Assembly (NCBI GenBank): GCA_944387015.1
Contig: CALXDH010000006.1
Location: 21,046 to 85,045 of the forward strand
DNA: 64,000 nucleotides
Origin: an uncultured Oscillospiraceae bacterium
Lineage (GTDB): Bacteria > Bacillota > Clostridia > Oscillospirales > Oscillospiraceae
Direction of reading: 5' to 3'
Position 1 is the stretch's first letter, and each line of letters opens with the position of its first letter. The notes beneath the pieces were generated by a model. The model was not told where the DNA came from. It did no database searches and worked only from the letters and a program-made list of their open reading frames with translations. Below are positions 46,568 to 55,425 of this stretch, piece by piece. The position numbers and the translations under genes were made by a program.

Positions 46568-46606
46568 GCGCCGGGGCGGACGACGTCTCAGAGAGGAGGC
46601 CCCCGC

Positions 46607-48421
46607 GTGCTTGGACCGTTTCGCAGATGGTGGCAGGAATTCTACCGCCGCAGCAGCATCCAGGGCATTTTGTCGCTGTCCTTCACCGCCGTGGCGGTGG
46701 TGGGCATGATCTTCATGGGCCTGGCGCTGTTTTTCCGGTTCTCTGCCAATACCAACGCGCAGATGGCGGAAAACAGCCAGCGGGTGCTGGCCCAGGTGAA
46801 TCTGAATCTGGATGCGTACCTGCGCCGGATGATGCGCTTGTCCGATACGGCCTATTACTCCGTCATCAAGGACGCGGACCTGGCGGAGGAGGATTTGTCG
46901 GAGGCGCTGGACCTTCTTTATGAGAACAACCGGGATGCCCTGGTGTCCATCGCGCTGTTTTCTGAAGGGGGGGATCTCATCGCCTCCACGCCGCTGGTGG
47001 GGCTCAAGAACAGCGTCAATCCGGAAAAGGAATCCTGGTTCACCACCGCCATGGACCGGATCGAAAACCTCCACTTTTCCACGCCCCATGTGCAAAACCT
47101 CTTTGAGGACCCGGACTACCAGTACCGCTGGGTGGTATCTCTCAGCCGGCAGGTGGAGATGACCCGGGCGGGGGCCATCGAAAGCGGCGTGCTGCTGGTG
47201 GACATGAGCTTCGGCGGCATCGAGCAGATCTGCAAGGATGTGGACCTGTCCTCCACCGGCTACCTCTATCTCATCGACGGAGACGGGGAGATCATCTATC
47301 ACCCCCGCCAGCAGCTGATCTATGCGGGACTGCTGGAGGAGAACAACCTGGCTGCCGCCGGCTACACCGACGGCAGTCACCAGGAGACCTTCGGCGGCAC
47401 CCGCCGGGAGGTGACGGTCAAGACCGTGGGCTACACCGGCTGGAAGCTGGTGGGCGTGGTGCCCTCGGAGAATCTGTGGGACAACTACGGACAGCTGGTG
47501 CTGTTTTTCCTCTTTGTGGTGCTCTTCTCCGTCTTTTTGCTGGTGTTTGTGAACCTGCGCCTCTCGGAGTGGATCACCGCCCCGGTGAAAAAGCTGGACC
47601 GGGCGGTCAAAGAGCTGGAGCACGGCAGCACGGAGGTGGACTTTGATGTGGGCGGTCCCGGCGAGGTGGAGCATCTGAGCCACTCCATCCGCTCCATGGT
47701 CTCCACCATGCGCCATTTGATGGACGACATTATTGAGCAAGAGGAGCAAAAGCGGCGCAGCGAATTGGAGGTGCTCCAGTCCCAGATCAACCCCCATTTC
47801 CTGTACAACACCCTGGACAGCGTCATCTGGATGACAGAGAACGGCCGCACCGACGATGCGGTGGTGATGCTCACCTCCCTGGCCCGCTTCTTCCGGATCT
47901 CGTTGAGCCGGGGCAGCAGCATCATCCCCATCCGGGATGAGCTGGAGCACGCCCGGCACTATCTCACCATCCAGAAGATGCGCTATAAGAACAAGTTCTC
48001 CGCCACCATTACGGCGGAGGACGGCGTGGAGAGCCTCTACACCATCAAGCTCATCGTCCAGCCCATTCTGGAAAACGCCATCTACCACGGCATGGCCTAT
48101 GCCGACGGAGACGGGGAGATCACCGTCCGGGCCTTCCGGGACGGAGGAGACGTCCTCATCGAAGTCTCGGACAACGGCCCCGGCATGCCGGAGGAGGTGG
48201 TGGAGAGTCTCCTGGATCCCAATGGCCCTGCCGCGGCGGCAGGAGCCAAGGGCTCCGGCATCGGCTTCCGGAACGTCCACCGGCGCATCCGGCTGACCTT
48301 CGGAGCCGACTACGGCCTTACCATTTTCAGCGAACCGGACGACGGCACCACCGTGCGGATCCGCCTGCCGGCGCTGGATGAAGAGGCGGCCCGCCGCTAC
48401 CGGAAGGAGGGAGAGGCATGA
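46607..48421 (+). CDS. YesM-type sensor histidine kinase
   Basis: A 604-residue kinase. TM1 (about 22-45), an extracytoplasmic Cache-like domain (about 50-295), TM2 (about 300-325), HAMP, then His_kinase with the phospho-acceptor in LQSQINPHFLYNTLDSV and HATPase with PILENAIYHGM and DNGPGMP. It begins at a GTG (46607) after GAGAGGAGG. Its stop overlaps the ATG of the next gene (ATGA), coupling it to a sugar-binding protein, which suggests the kinase senses through that protein. Confidence 0.93.
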   Translation: MLGPFRRWWQEFYRRSSIQGILSLSFTAVAVVGMIFMGLALFFRFSANTNAQMAENSQRVLAQVNLNLDAYLRRMMRLSDTAYYSVIKDADLAEEDLSEALDLLYENNRDALVSIALFSEGGDLIASTPLVGLKNSVNPEKESWFTTAMDRIENLHFSTPHVQNLFEDPDYQYRWVVSLSRQVEMTRAGAIESGVLLVDMSFGGIEQICKDVDLSSTGYLYLIDGDGEIIYHPRQQLIYAGLLEENNLAAAGYTDGSHQETFGGTRREVTVKTVGYTGWKLVGVVPSENLWDNYGQLVLFFLFVVLFSVFLLVFVNLRLSEWITAPVKKLDRAVKELEHGSTEVDFDVGGPGEVEHLSHSIRSMVSTMRHLMDDIIEQEEQKRRSELEVLQSQINPHFLYNTLDSVIWMTENGRTDDAVVMLTSLARFFRISLSRGSSIIPIRDELEHARHYLTIQKMRYKNKFSATITAEDGVESLYTIKLIVQPILENAIYHGMAYADGDGEITVRAFRDGGDVLIEVSDNGPGMPEEVVESLLDPNGPAAAAGAKGSGIGFRNVHRRIRLTFGADYGLTIFSEPDDGTTVRIRLPALDEEAARRYRKEGEA

Positions 48422-49377
48422 AGCACAAGGTGATCTGGCAGCTGGTGGTGCCTCTCCTGGGACTTTGCGTGCTGTTTATGCTGCTGGCCACGGAGCCTGC
48501 CAAGGTGCAGGCCCGGCAGGAGCCGGTGGAGATCTCGGTGATCCTCCGGGAGACGGAAAGCGGCACCTGGTCCGCCACCCGGCAGGGCATGGAGCAGGCG
48601 GCCATGGACCTGAACGTGGAGCTGCGGGTGCTGACGCTGAGCCGGGAAAACGACGCCGAGGAGCAGCGGGACCTGCTGGAGCGGGAGGTGGCCAGCGGCG
48701 CCGACGGTGTGCTGCTGATCCCCGCGGACCGGGAGGTGCTCTCCGAGGCTGTGGAGACGGCGGCGGACGCCGTGCCAGTGGTGACCATGGAGACCGATAT
48801 GTCCCAGGACGGCGCTTCCGGCTATATCAGCGTAGACAATGACGCCCTGGGGCGGATGCTGGGAGACATCGCCCTCAACGGCGCCCCGGAGGGGTCCTCC
48901 GTGCTGCTGCTCAGCGGCGTGTCGGAGGCCACCGGCATCTCGGACCGGCTGACAGCGGCGCAGGAGGTGCTGGAGGCGGCGGGGCGGAAGGTATACCGCT
49001 GTGTCCTGTGTCCCGAGGAGAGTCTGGAATCCGTTCTGGAGGGCGAATTGGCTGCCTTGGCCCCGGCGGCGGTGGTGGCCTTCGATACATCCACCCTGGA
49101 GCGGACTGCCCGGGTGCTGCGGGAAAAGGAATCCGCGCCGCTGCTGTACGGTGCGGGGTCCAGCGCTGCCATCGCGGCGTATCTGGAACAGGGCGCCGTC
49201 ACGGCGGTGGTGGCCCGCAACGAGTTTGCCGCCGGGTATCTGGCAGTGGAGGCGCTGGTGGAGGTCCTCTCCAACCACGCCGATGTTACGGCACCGCCGC
49301 TGTCGTTTTCCGTGGTGCGCAAGGAGAATATGTATGATCCGGAGAACCAGAAGCTGCTGTTCCCGGTGACCCGGTGA
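48418..49377 (+). CDS. Membrane-tethered sugar-binding protein (Peripla_BP_4), likely sensory
   Basis: A 319-residue protein. One N-terminal hydrophobic helix (VIWQLVVPLLGLCVLFMLLA) lacks a convincing lipobox, so it probably stays as a membrane anchor. The remainder is a RbsB-like two-lobe binding fold (EISVILRETESGTWSATRQGM ... VPVVTMETDMSQDGASGYISVDN ... SVLLLSGVSEATGISDRL). The MglB calcium loop is absent. Because its start overlaps the kinase stop, a role as accessory ligand sensor for YesM is more likely than transport; this is inference from context. Confidence 0.85.
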   Translation: MKHKVIWQLVVPLLGLCVLFMLLATEPAKVQARQEPVEISVILRETESGTWSATRQGMEQAAMDLNVELRVLTLSRENDAEEQRDLLEREVASGADGVLLIPADREVLSEAVETAADAVPVVTMETDMSQDGASGYISVDNDALGRMLGDIALNGAPEGSSVLLLSGVSEATGISDRLTAAQEVLEAAGRKVYRCVLCPEESLESVLEGELAALAPAAVVAFDTSTLERTARVLREKESAPLLYGAGSSAAIAAYLEQGAVTAVVARNEFAAGYLAVEALVEVLSNHADVTAPPLSFSVVRKENMYDPENQKLLFPVTR

Positions 49378-49396
49378 GGATGGAAGGAGGCGCATC

Positions 49397-50428
49397 ATGA
49401 AAAAAGCCGTCTTGACGGCAGCGGCCGTGGTGCTGGCGGTACTGGCGCTGCTGGCCGGCTGCGGAAAAGAGCAGGAGACGCCCACGGTCCGCATCGGTGT
49501 GGCACTCTATCAGCAGGAAGACACCTTCCTCTCCACCGTGGTGCAGAATCTGGAGCAGCTGGCCCGGGCGGAGGAGCAGGCGCGGGGCATCAAGATCAAC
49601 CTCAACGTCACGGACGCCCGGGGCAGCCAGTCCGCCCAGAATGAGCAGGTGGACACCTTTTTGCAGCAGGGGTGCGACGTGATCTGCGTGAATCTGGTGG
49701 ACCGCACCGCTGCCGCTGTCATTGTGGACAAGGCCCAGGCCGCCGGCGTGCCGGTGATCTTTTTCAACCGGGAGCCGGTGGAGGAAGATCTGGAGCGCTG
49801 GGAGAAGGCCTGCTACGTGGGCACCCCGGCGGAGGAAGCGGGGCGGCTCCAGGGCGGTATCGTGCTGGACGCCTGGAAAAAAGACCCTGCCGCGCTGGAT
49901 AAAAACGGAGACGGCATCCTCCAGTATGTGATGCTGGAGGGCGAGCCGGGCCATCAGGACGCCTTGCTGCGGACGGAATACAGCGTCAAGACGCTGATGA
50001 CGGCGGGCGTGACCACGGAAAAGCTGGACAATTACAATGCCGACTGGCAGCGGGGGCTGGCCACCGTGCGGATGCAGCAGTGGCTGGAGGAGTTCGGGGA
50101 GAGGATCGAGCTGGTCTTTGCCAACAACGACGATATGGCCCTGGGCGCCATCGACGCCTGTCTGGAGGCGGGCATGACCCGGGAGGAGATGCCCTTCATC
50201 GTGGGGGTGGACGCCACGCCGCCGGCGCTGAAGGCCCTGGAAGAGGGCACGCTCCAGGGCACGGTCCGCAACGACGCCGCCGGTCAGGCCCAGGGGATTT
50301 TGAATTTGACCTGTGCCCTGCTGGACGGCCAGGACCCGGTCAAAACGGTGGGACTGGAGGACGGACACTATCTGTGGCTGACTTACACCACCGTTACCCG
50401 GGAAAACCTGCCGGATACGGGAACATAA
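49397..50428 (+). CDS. Second MglB-like galactose-binding lipoprotein
   Basis: A 343-residue lipoprotein with lipobox LLAGC (Cys-21). It keeps the MglB calcium loop as DKNGDGILQ, then YVMLEGEPGHQDALLRTEYSV, and the block IELVFANNDDMALGAIDA. It is clearly paralogous to the mglB product at 40911-42029 but is encoded with the two-component genes. It could serve as a sensor-specific binding protein or a second substrate receptor for MglAC. AGGAGGCG precedes the ATG. Confidence 0.9.
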   Translation: MKKAVLTAAAVVLAVLALLAGCGKEQETPTVRIGVALYQQEDTFLSTVVQNLEQLARAEEQARGIKINLNVTDARGSQSAQNEQVDTFLQQGCDVICVNLVDRTAAAVIVDKAQAAGVPVIFFNREPVEEDLERWEKACYVGTPAEEAGRLQGGIVLDAWKKDPAALDKNGDGILQYVMLEGEPGHQDALLRTEYSVKTLMTAGVTTEKLDNYNADWQRGLATVRMQQWLEEFGERIELVFANNDDMALGAIDACLEAGMTREEMPFIVGVDATPPALKALEEGTLQGTVRNDAAGQAQGILNLTCALLDGQDPVKTVGLEDGHYLWLTYTTVTRENLPDTGT

Positions 50429-50432
50429 AGAA

Positions 50433-50470
50433 GCAGGCGGGAGCGATTCTTTGGAATCGCTCCCGCCTGC
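50433..50470. terminator. Bidirectional terminator between the sugar-binding gene and araC
   Basis: GCAGGCGGGAGCGATTC-tttg-GAATCGCTCCCGCCTGC, a perfect 17-bp stem between convergent genes. Confidence 0.9.
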
Positions 50471-50477
50471 CGTCGTT

Positions 50478-51311
50478 TCAGCCGTTGCGGGGGTCGTTTT
50501 GCTGCCGGTATTCCGTGGGGCTCTGCCCTACCGCCCGCCGGAAGGCCCGGGAAAAGTACAGCGGGTCCTCAAATCCCACGGAGGCCGCCACGGCGCTGAT
50601 GGGCAGCGTGCTGTGGCGCAGCAGCTGGGTGGCCCGCTGGATGCGGTAGCGGATGAGGTAGGCGCTGGGAGAGCAGCCGAACTCCGCCTGAAACGCCCGG
50701 TACAGGCAGCTCCGGCTGACCCCCGCCTGCCGGGCCGCCTCCTCCACGCCGATGGAGCGGGAGTAGTTTTGCTGCAAAAAGGCCGCTCCCTGCCGGGCGT
50801 AAGCCGTCAGCGCCTCCCCACCCCGGGGCGGAGCCGTCTCCATCAAAAGCCCCAGGGCCGCCTGGAGATAGCCCGCCATCCGCACGGCGCTGGGGTAGTC
50901 GGCCCCCCGGGCCTTGTAGATGTCCAGCAGGGCTTGCCGCAGCCGCTCTCCTGCCGCCGGATGCAGCACGGGATGAGTGCGGGTGAAGGGGGTCTGCGCT
51001 AGCAGCAGTGCCGCGCTGGGCCCGGCGAACCCCACCCAGTAATACTCCCAGGGGTCCTCCCGATCCGCCTGGTAGAGGATGGGCGTCTCCGGCCGGGCCA
51101 GGAAGGCGTCCCCGGCGGAGAGAACGAAAGTCCTGCCCTCCGCCTCATAGGTCCCCCGGCCGGAGACCACGTAGTGGAGCAGGTAGTGGTCCCGGACACC
51201 GGGGCCCCAGCCGTGCCCCGGCGGACACTTCTGAAAGCCTGAATTGTAAACCACCAGCGGCAGCTCCGCATGGGCGACCACCTTGAACGAGTGCTTGAAA
51301 TCCCGTGCCAT
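50478..51311 (-). CDS. AraC-family transcriptional regulator with cupin sensor
   Basis: A 277-residue regulator. The N-terminal AraC-type beta-barrel (about 15-130; DHYLLHYVVSGRGTYEAEGRTF, then DAFLARPETPILYQAD) is the usual sugar-binding half. The C-terminal HTH_18 domain has SIGVEEAARQAGVSRSCLYRAFQAEFG and ISAVAASVGFEDPLYFSRAFRRAVG. It is divergent from galK across 154 bp and probably controls galKTE in response to galactose or a galactoside. GGAGG precedes the ATG. Confidence 0.9.
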   Translation of the reverse strand: MARDFKHSFKVVAHAELPLVVYNSGFQKCPPGHGWGPGVRDHYLLHYVVSGRGTYEAEGRTFVLSAGDAFLARPETPILYQADREDPWEYYWVGFAGPSAALLLAQTPFTRTHPVLHPAAGERLRQALLDIYKARGADYPSAVRMAGYLQAALGLLMETAPPRGGEALTAYARQGAAFLQQNYSRSIGVEEAARQAGVSRSCLYRAFQAEFGCSPSAYLIRYRIQRATQLLRHSTLPISAVAASVGFEDPLYFSRAFRRAVGQSPTEYRQQNDPRNG

Positions 51312-51357
51312 GGCGCCATCCTCCCTCCTGTCGGTCCCTCTCTTTCAGCATACGCCT

Positions 51358-51374
51358 ACGTAAACGGTTTTGCA
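51358..51374. promoter_or_regulatory. cre-like/LacI-type operator upstream of galK
   Basis: ACGTAAACGGTTTTGCA resembles a catabolite-responsive element (TGWAANCGNTNWCA) with a central CG. It lies upstream of the galK promoter and could bind CcpA or another LacI-family protein. Confidence 0.4.
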
Positions 51375-51407
51375 ACAAAAATCCATGGAAAGGGCCACGG
51401 CAGTGAA

Positions 51408-51436
51408 TGGAAAAGAGGGCGGCGCCCTGCTATGCT
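51408..51436 (+). promoter_or_regulatory. Weak galK promoter
   Basis: TGGAAA, 17-bp spacer, TATGCT. The poor -35 fits activation by the divergent AraC protein. Confidence 0.5.
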
Positions 51437-51465
51437 CAAAGCAAGAACATCAAGGAGGTCTCACC

Positions 51466-52746
51466 ATGGAGCAATCCACCCTGGAAACCCGCCTGCTCTC
51501 CGGAGAACTGGACGGAGAGCTGACTACGCTGTACGGCGCGGAGCGTCTGGAAGATGCACGCAGCCGCTGCGCCGCTGTTCTGAGCGGCTTTGCCAAGACC
51601 TTTGAGTGCCTGCCGGAGGCCCTCTTCAGCGCCCCCGGCCGCACAGAGCTGGGCGGCAACCACACCGACCACCAGCACGGCCGGGTGCTGGCCGCCGCGG
51701 TGAATCTGGACATTCTGGCCGCCGCCGCGCCCAATCAGAGCGGCATGATCCGGGTCCAGTCCGAGGGGTATCCTCTGATCGTGGTGGACCTGAAGGAGCT
51801 GACGCCCAAGCAGGGCGAGGAGAACACCTCCGCCGCCTTGATCCGGGGCGTGGCCGCCCGGATGGCGGCCCTGGGCTGCCCCCTCCAGGACGCCGGCCTG
51901 GACGCCTACATCGTCTCCAACGTTCCCGGCGGCAGCGGCCTCTCCTCTTCCGCAGCCTTCGAGGTGCTCATCGGCACCATGCTCAATGCGCTCTTCTGGA
52001 ACGGCAAGAGCTCCGCTGTGGAGATCGCCCAGATCGGGCAGTACGCCGAGAACGTCTTCTTCGGAAAGCCCTGCGGCCTCATGGACCAGACCGCCTCCTC
52101 CGTGGGCGGCGTGGTGGCCATCGACTTTGCCGATACCGCCTGCCCGGCGGTGGAGAGCATCGCTCTGGACCTCCATGCCCAGGGGTACGCCCTGTGCATC
52201 CTGGACTCCGGCGCGGGCCACGCGGACCTCACCGGGGAGTACGCCGCCATCACCGACGAGCTGAAGGCCGTCTCCCGCCACTTCGGCAAGGAGGTCCTCC
52301 GGGAGGTGCTGGAGGCGGACTTCCTGCGGGAGCTGCCGGCGCTGCGGAAGGAGGCCGGGGACCGGGGCGTTCTGCGGGCCTTCCACTTCTATGCGGAAAA
52401 CCAGCGGGCCGCCGACGAGGCCCAGGCCCTGCGGGACGGGGATTTCGACCGCTTTTTGGAGCTGGTCCGCGCTTCCGGCCGTTCCTCCGCCCAGTACCTG
52501 CAGAACGTGGTGCCCACCGGCCAGACGGAGCACCAGGAGCTGATGGTGACCATCGCCCTGAGTGAGCGCATCCTGGCGGGCCGGGGCGCCGTGCGGGTCC
52601 ACGGCGGCGGCTTCGGCGGCACCGCCCAGGCCTTTGTGCCGTTGGATTTGCTGGAGGAATTCAAGACGCGGACCGAGGAAGTGCTGGGCGCGGGCAGCTG
52701 CCACGTGCTCTCCATCCGCCCCGTGGGCGGCACCCGGATCGCGTAA
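51466..52746 (+). CDS. galK: Galactokinase
   Basis: A 426-residue GHMP kinase phosphorylating galactose at C1. The galactokinase signature is GRTELGGNHTDHQHGRVLA (about 55-73). The ATP-binding GHMP motif is VPGGSGLSSSAAFEV, and the C-terminal motif is RVHGGGFGGTAQAFV. The start ATG 51466 follows CAAGGAGGTCTC. First gene of galK-galT-galE; galT begins 13 bp downstream. Confidence 0.95.
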   Translation: MEQSTLETRLLSGELDGELTTLYGAERLEDARSRCAAVLSGFAKTFECLPEALFSAPGRTELGGNHTDHQHGRVLAAAVNLDILAAAAPNQSGMIRVQSEGYPLIVVDLKELTPKQGEENTSAALIRGVAARMAALGCPLQDAGLDAYIVSNVPGGSGLSSSAAFEVLIGTMLNALFWNGKSSAVEIAQIGQYAENVFFGKPCGLMDQTASSVGGVVAIDFADTACPAVESIALDLHAQGYALCILDSGAGHADLTGEYAAITDELKAVSRHFGKEVLREVLEADFLRELPALRKEAGDRGVLRAFHFYAENQRAADEAQALRDGDFDRFLELVRASGRSSAQYLQNVVPTGQTEHQELMVTIALSERILAGRGAVRVHGGGFGGTAQAFVPLDLLEEFKTRTEEVLGAGSCHVLSIRPVGGTRIA

Positions 52747-52759
52747 GGAGGAACGAGGA

Positions 52760-54253
52760 ATGATCGATACCTGTCTTGCCGAGCTGGCGGACTACGGCGT
52801 CCGCACGGGCCTCATTGAGGAGGCCGACCGCACCTGGGCGGTGAACCGGCTGCTGGAGGCGCTGGGCCTGACCGCTTTCACCGCGCCGGAGGCGCTGCCC
52901 CAGCCGCCCCGTCCCCTGGAGGACATCCTCCGGGACATTCTGGACTGGGCGGAAGCAAACGGCCGCATCGAGGGCGGCGTGGTGAGCCGGGACCTGCTGG
53001 ACACGGAGCTGATGGGCCGCCTGACGCCCCGCCCCTCCCAGGTGCTATCTGCCTTCCGGGAGCGCTATGCCCAGTCCCCGGAGACTGCCACCGACTGGTA
53101 CTACCGCTTCAGCCAGGACACGGACTACATCCGCCGCTACCGCATCGCCCGGGATGTGAAGTGGGTCACCCCCACGGAGTTCGGGGACCTGGACATCACC
53201 ATCAACCTCTCCAAGCCGGAGAAGGACCCCCGGGCCATCGCCGCCGCCAAGGCAGCGCCCCAGAGCGGCTATCCCAAGTGCCAGCTGTGCCGGGAGAATG
53301 AGGGCTACGCCGGCCGGGTGGACCATCCCGCCCGTCAGAACCACCGGATCATCCCCGTCACCATTGACGGCCAGGACTGGTTCTTCCAGTACAGCCCCTA
53401 TGTCTACTACAACGAGCACTGCATCGTCTTCAACGGCAAGCACGTCCCCATGAAGATCGACCGCTCCACCTTCCGCAAGCAGCTGGACTTCATCCGCCAG
53501 TTCCCCCACTACTTCGTGGGTTCCAACGCGGATCTGCCCATCGTGGGCGGCTCCATTTTGAGCCACGACCACTTCCAGGGCGGCCGCTACACCTTTGCCA
53601 TGGAGAAAGCCCCGGTGGAAAAGACCGTCTCCTTCCCGGGCTTTGAGGACGTGGAGGCGGGCATCGTCCACTGGCCCCTCTCCGTCATCCGGCTGCGCTG
53701 CGCCGATGATACCCGCCTGGTGGACCTGGCGGACAAGATCCTGGCCGCCTGGCGGGGATACTCGGACCCCGACGCCTTCATCTTCGCCGAGACCGACGGC
53801 GAGCCCCACAACACCATCACCCCCATCGCCCGCAAGCGGGAGGGCAAGTACGAGCTGGACCTGGTGCTGCGCAACAACATCACCACCGAGGAGTTCCCCC
53901 TGGGCGTGTTCCATCCCCATCAGGAGCTCCACCACATCAAAAAGGAGAACATCGGCCTCATCGAGGTCATGGGCCTTGCGGTGCTGCCCGCCCGGCTGAA
54001 GGGTGAGCTGAAGGAGCTGGCGGACGTCCTGGTCTCCGGCGGCGACCTGCGGGGGAGCGAGTCCATCGCCAAGCACGCCGACTGGGCGGAGGAGCTGAAG
54101 ACACGCTACACCTTCACCGCCGACAATGTGGAGGGCATCCTCCAGGACGAGGTGGGCAAGGTGTTTGCCCGGGTGCTGGAGGACGCAGGCGTCTACAAAT
54201 GCACCCCCGAGGGCCGGGCGGCCTTTGAAACATTCATCGCGTCCGTCAAATAA
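52760..54253 (+). CDS. galT: Galactose-1-phosphate uridylyltransferase, class II
   Basis: A 497-residue enzyme of the Firmicute class II GalT family, larger than the ~350-residue class I enzymes. Landmarks are WYYRFSQDTDYIRRYRIARDVKW, CQLCRENEGYAGR and the active-site region GGSILSHDHFQGGRYTFAM, whose His-x-His residues carry the uridylyl intermediate. It exchanges UMP between UDP-glucose and galactose-1-phosphate. The start is ATG 52760 after AAGGAGGAACGAGGA. Confidence 0.95.
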   Translation: MIDTCLAELADYGVRTGLIEEADRTWAVNRLLEALGLTAFTAPEALPQPPRPLEDILRDILDWAEANGRIEGGVVSRDLLDTELMGRLTPRPSQVLSAFRERYAQSPETATDWYYRFSQDTDYIRRYRIARDVKWVTPTEFGDLDITINLSKPEKDPRAIAAAKAAPQSGYPKCQLCRENEGYAGRVDHPARQNHRIIPVTIDGQDWFFQYSPYVYYNEHCIVFNGKHVPMKIDRSTFRKQLDFIRQFPHYFVGSNADLPIVGGSILSHDHFQGGRYTFAMEKAPVEKTVSFPGFEDVEAGIVHWPLSVIRLRCADDTRLVDLADKILAAWRGYSDPDAFIFAETDGEPHNTITPIARKREGKYELDLVLRNNITTEEFPLGVFHPHQELHHIKKENIGLIEVMGLAVLPARLKGELKELADVLVSGGDLRGSESIAKHADWAEELKTRYTFTADNVEGILQDEVGKVFARVLEDAGVYKCTPEGRAAFETFIASVK

Positions 54254-54340
54254 AGCACAGCGCCTGTCACGAGGGCAGACGGACCGACCGGCTCCCCGCT
54301 CCGGCGGGGACGCTTCATAACAAATAAGGAGGAAACGGGT

Positions 54341-55330
54341 ATGAAAACGATTCTTGTTGCCGGCGGCGCCGGCTACATCGGCAGCCACATGGTGGCGCTG
54401 CTGGTGGAAAAGGGCTATGACGTGGTGGTGGTGGACAACCTGCGCACCGGCCACTGGCAGGCGGTAAAGGGCGCCCGGAAGCTCTATGTGGGCGATCTGC
54501 GGGACGCCGCCTTCCTGGACACCGTGTTCAGCGAAAACCACATCGACGGCGTCATCAATTTCGCCGCCTACTCCCTGGTGGGCGAGAGCGTCACCAACCC
54601 CCTGAAGTACTACGGCAACAACGTGGCGGGCTCCCAGTCCATGCTGACCGCCATGAAGGAGCACGGCGTGGACAAGATCGTATTCTCCTCCACTGCCGCC
54701 ACCTACGGCGAGCCGGAAAAGCAGCCCATCGAGGAGTGCGACCGCACCGACCCCACCAACCCCTACGGCGCCACCAAGCTGGCCATCGAGGGAATGCTCA
54801 AGTGGTGCGACAAGGCCTACGGCATCCACTACGTGGCATTGCGGTACTTCAACGCCGCTGGTTCCAACCCCGACGTGGGCATCGGTGAGGACCACAACCC
54901 CGAGTCCCACCTGATCCCCCTGGTGATGAAGACCGCCCTGGGCCAGCGGGACCACATCGGCATCTTCGGCGACGACTATCCCACGCCCGACGGAACCTGC
55001 GTCCGGGACTACATCCACGTCCGGGATCTGGCGGAGGCCCACCTGCTGGCTCTGGAGCACCTGGAAAAGACCGGCGAGAGCGGCGTGTTCAACCTGGGCA
55101 GCGGCGACGGCTACTCCGTCAAGGAGATCATCGATACCGCCCGCCGCATCACCGGCAAGGAGATCCCCGCGAAAGTGGAGCCCCGCCGTGCCGGCGACCC
55201 CTCCGTGCTGATCGCCTCCAACCACAAGGCCGCCGAGGTCCTGGGCTGGACGCCCAAGCGGGGTCTGGAAGAGATCATCGCCGACGCCTGGACCTGGCAC
55301 TCCGGCCACCCCAACGGCTACGAGAACTAA
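54341..55330 (+). CDS. galE: UDP-glucose 4-epimerase
   Basis: A 329-residue short-chain dehydrogenase/reductase. The NAD-binding loop is VAGGAGYIGSH (6-16), catalytic Ser/Thr in VFSSTAATYGEPE, YxxxK in NPYGATKLAIEG, and substrate blocks YFNAAGSNPDVGIGEDHNPESHL and DGTCVRDYIHVRDLAEAH. It interconverts UDP-galactose and UDP-glucose, completing the Leloir pathway with galK and galT. AAGGAGGAAAC precedes the ATG. Confidence 0.96.
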   Translation: MKTILVAGGAGYIGSHMVALLVEKGYDVVVVDNLRTGHWQAVKGARKLYVGDLRDAAFLDTVFSENHIDGVINFAAYSLVGESVTNPLKYYGNNVAGSQSMLTAMKEHGVDKIVFSSTAATYGEPEKQPIEECDRTDPTNPYGATKLAIEGMLKWCDKAYGIHYVALRYFNAAGSNPDVGIGEDHNPESHLIPLVMKTALGQRDHIGIFGDDYPTPDGTCVRDYIHVRDLAEAHLLALEHLEKTGESGVFNLGSGDGYSVKEIIDTARRITGKEIPAKVEPRRAGDPSVLIASNHKAAEVLGWTPKRGLEEIIADAWTWHSGHPNGYEN

Positions 55331-55374
55331 CATGACATATGCGGCGGGACCTGCGGTTCCCCGGCATATGAAAA

Positions 55375-55410
55375 AGAAGGAGAATTGCCGCGTTCGGCAA
55401 TTCTCCTTCT
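55375..55410. terminator. Bidirectional terminator between galE and the anti-sigma gene
   Basis: A 16-bp perfect stem around AAGGAGAATTGCCG with loop CGTT, A run on the left and T-rich tail on the right. Confidence 0.9.
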
Positions 55411-55425
55411 TTGATTTGGTGCATG

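Noticed and set aside
44930-48280. 1116-aa open frame antisense to yesN/yesM
   Set aside because: It spans two well-defined sense genes and their spacer, has shadow-like His/Arg/Gly composition and no recognisable domain.
52690-52720. CACGTG near the end of galK as a second parS
   Set aside because: Only the central hexamer matches; the flanking bases do not form the 16-bp palindrome.
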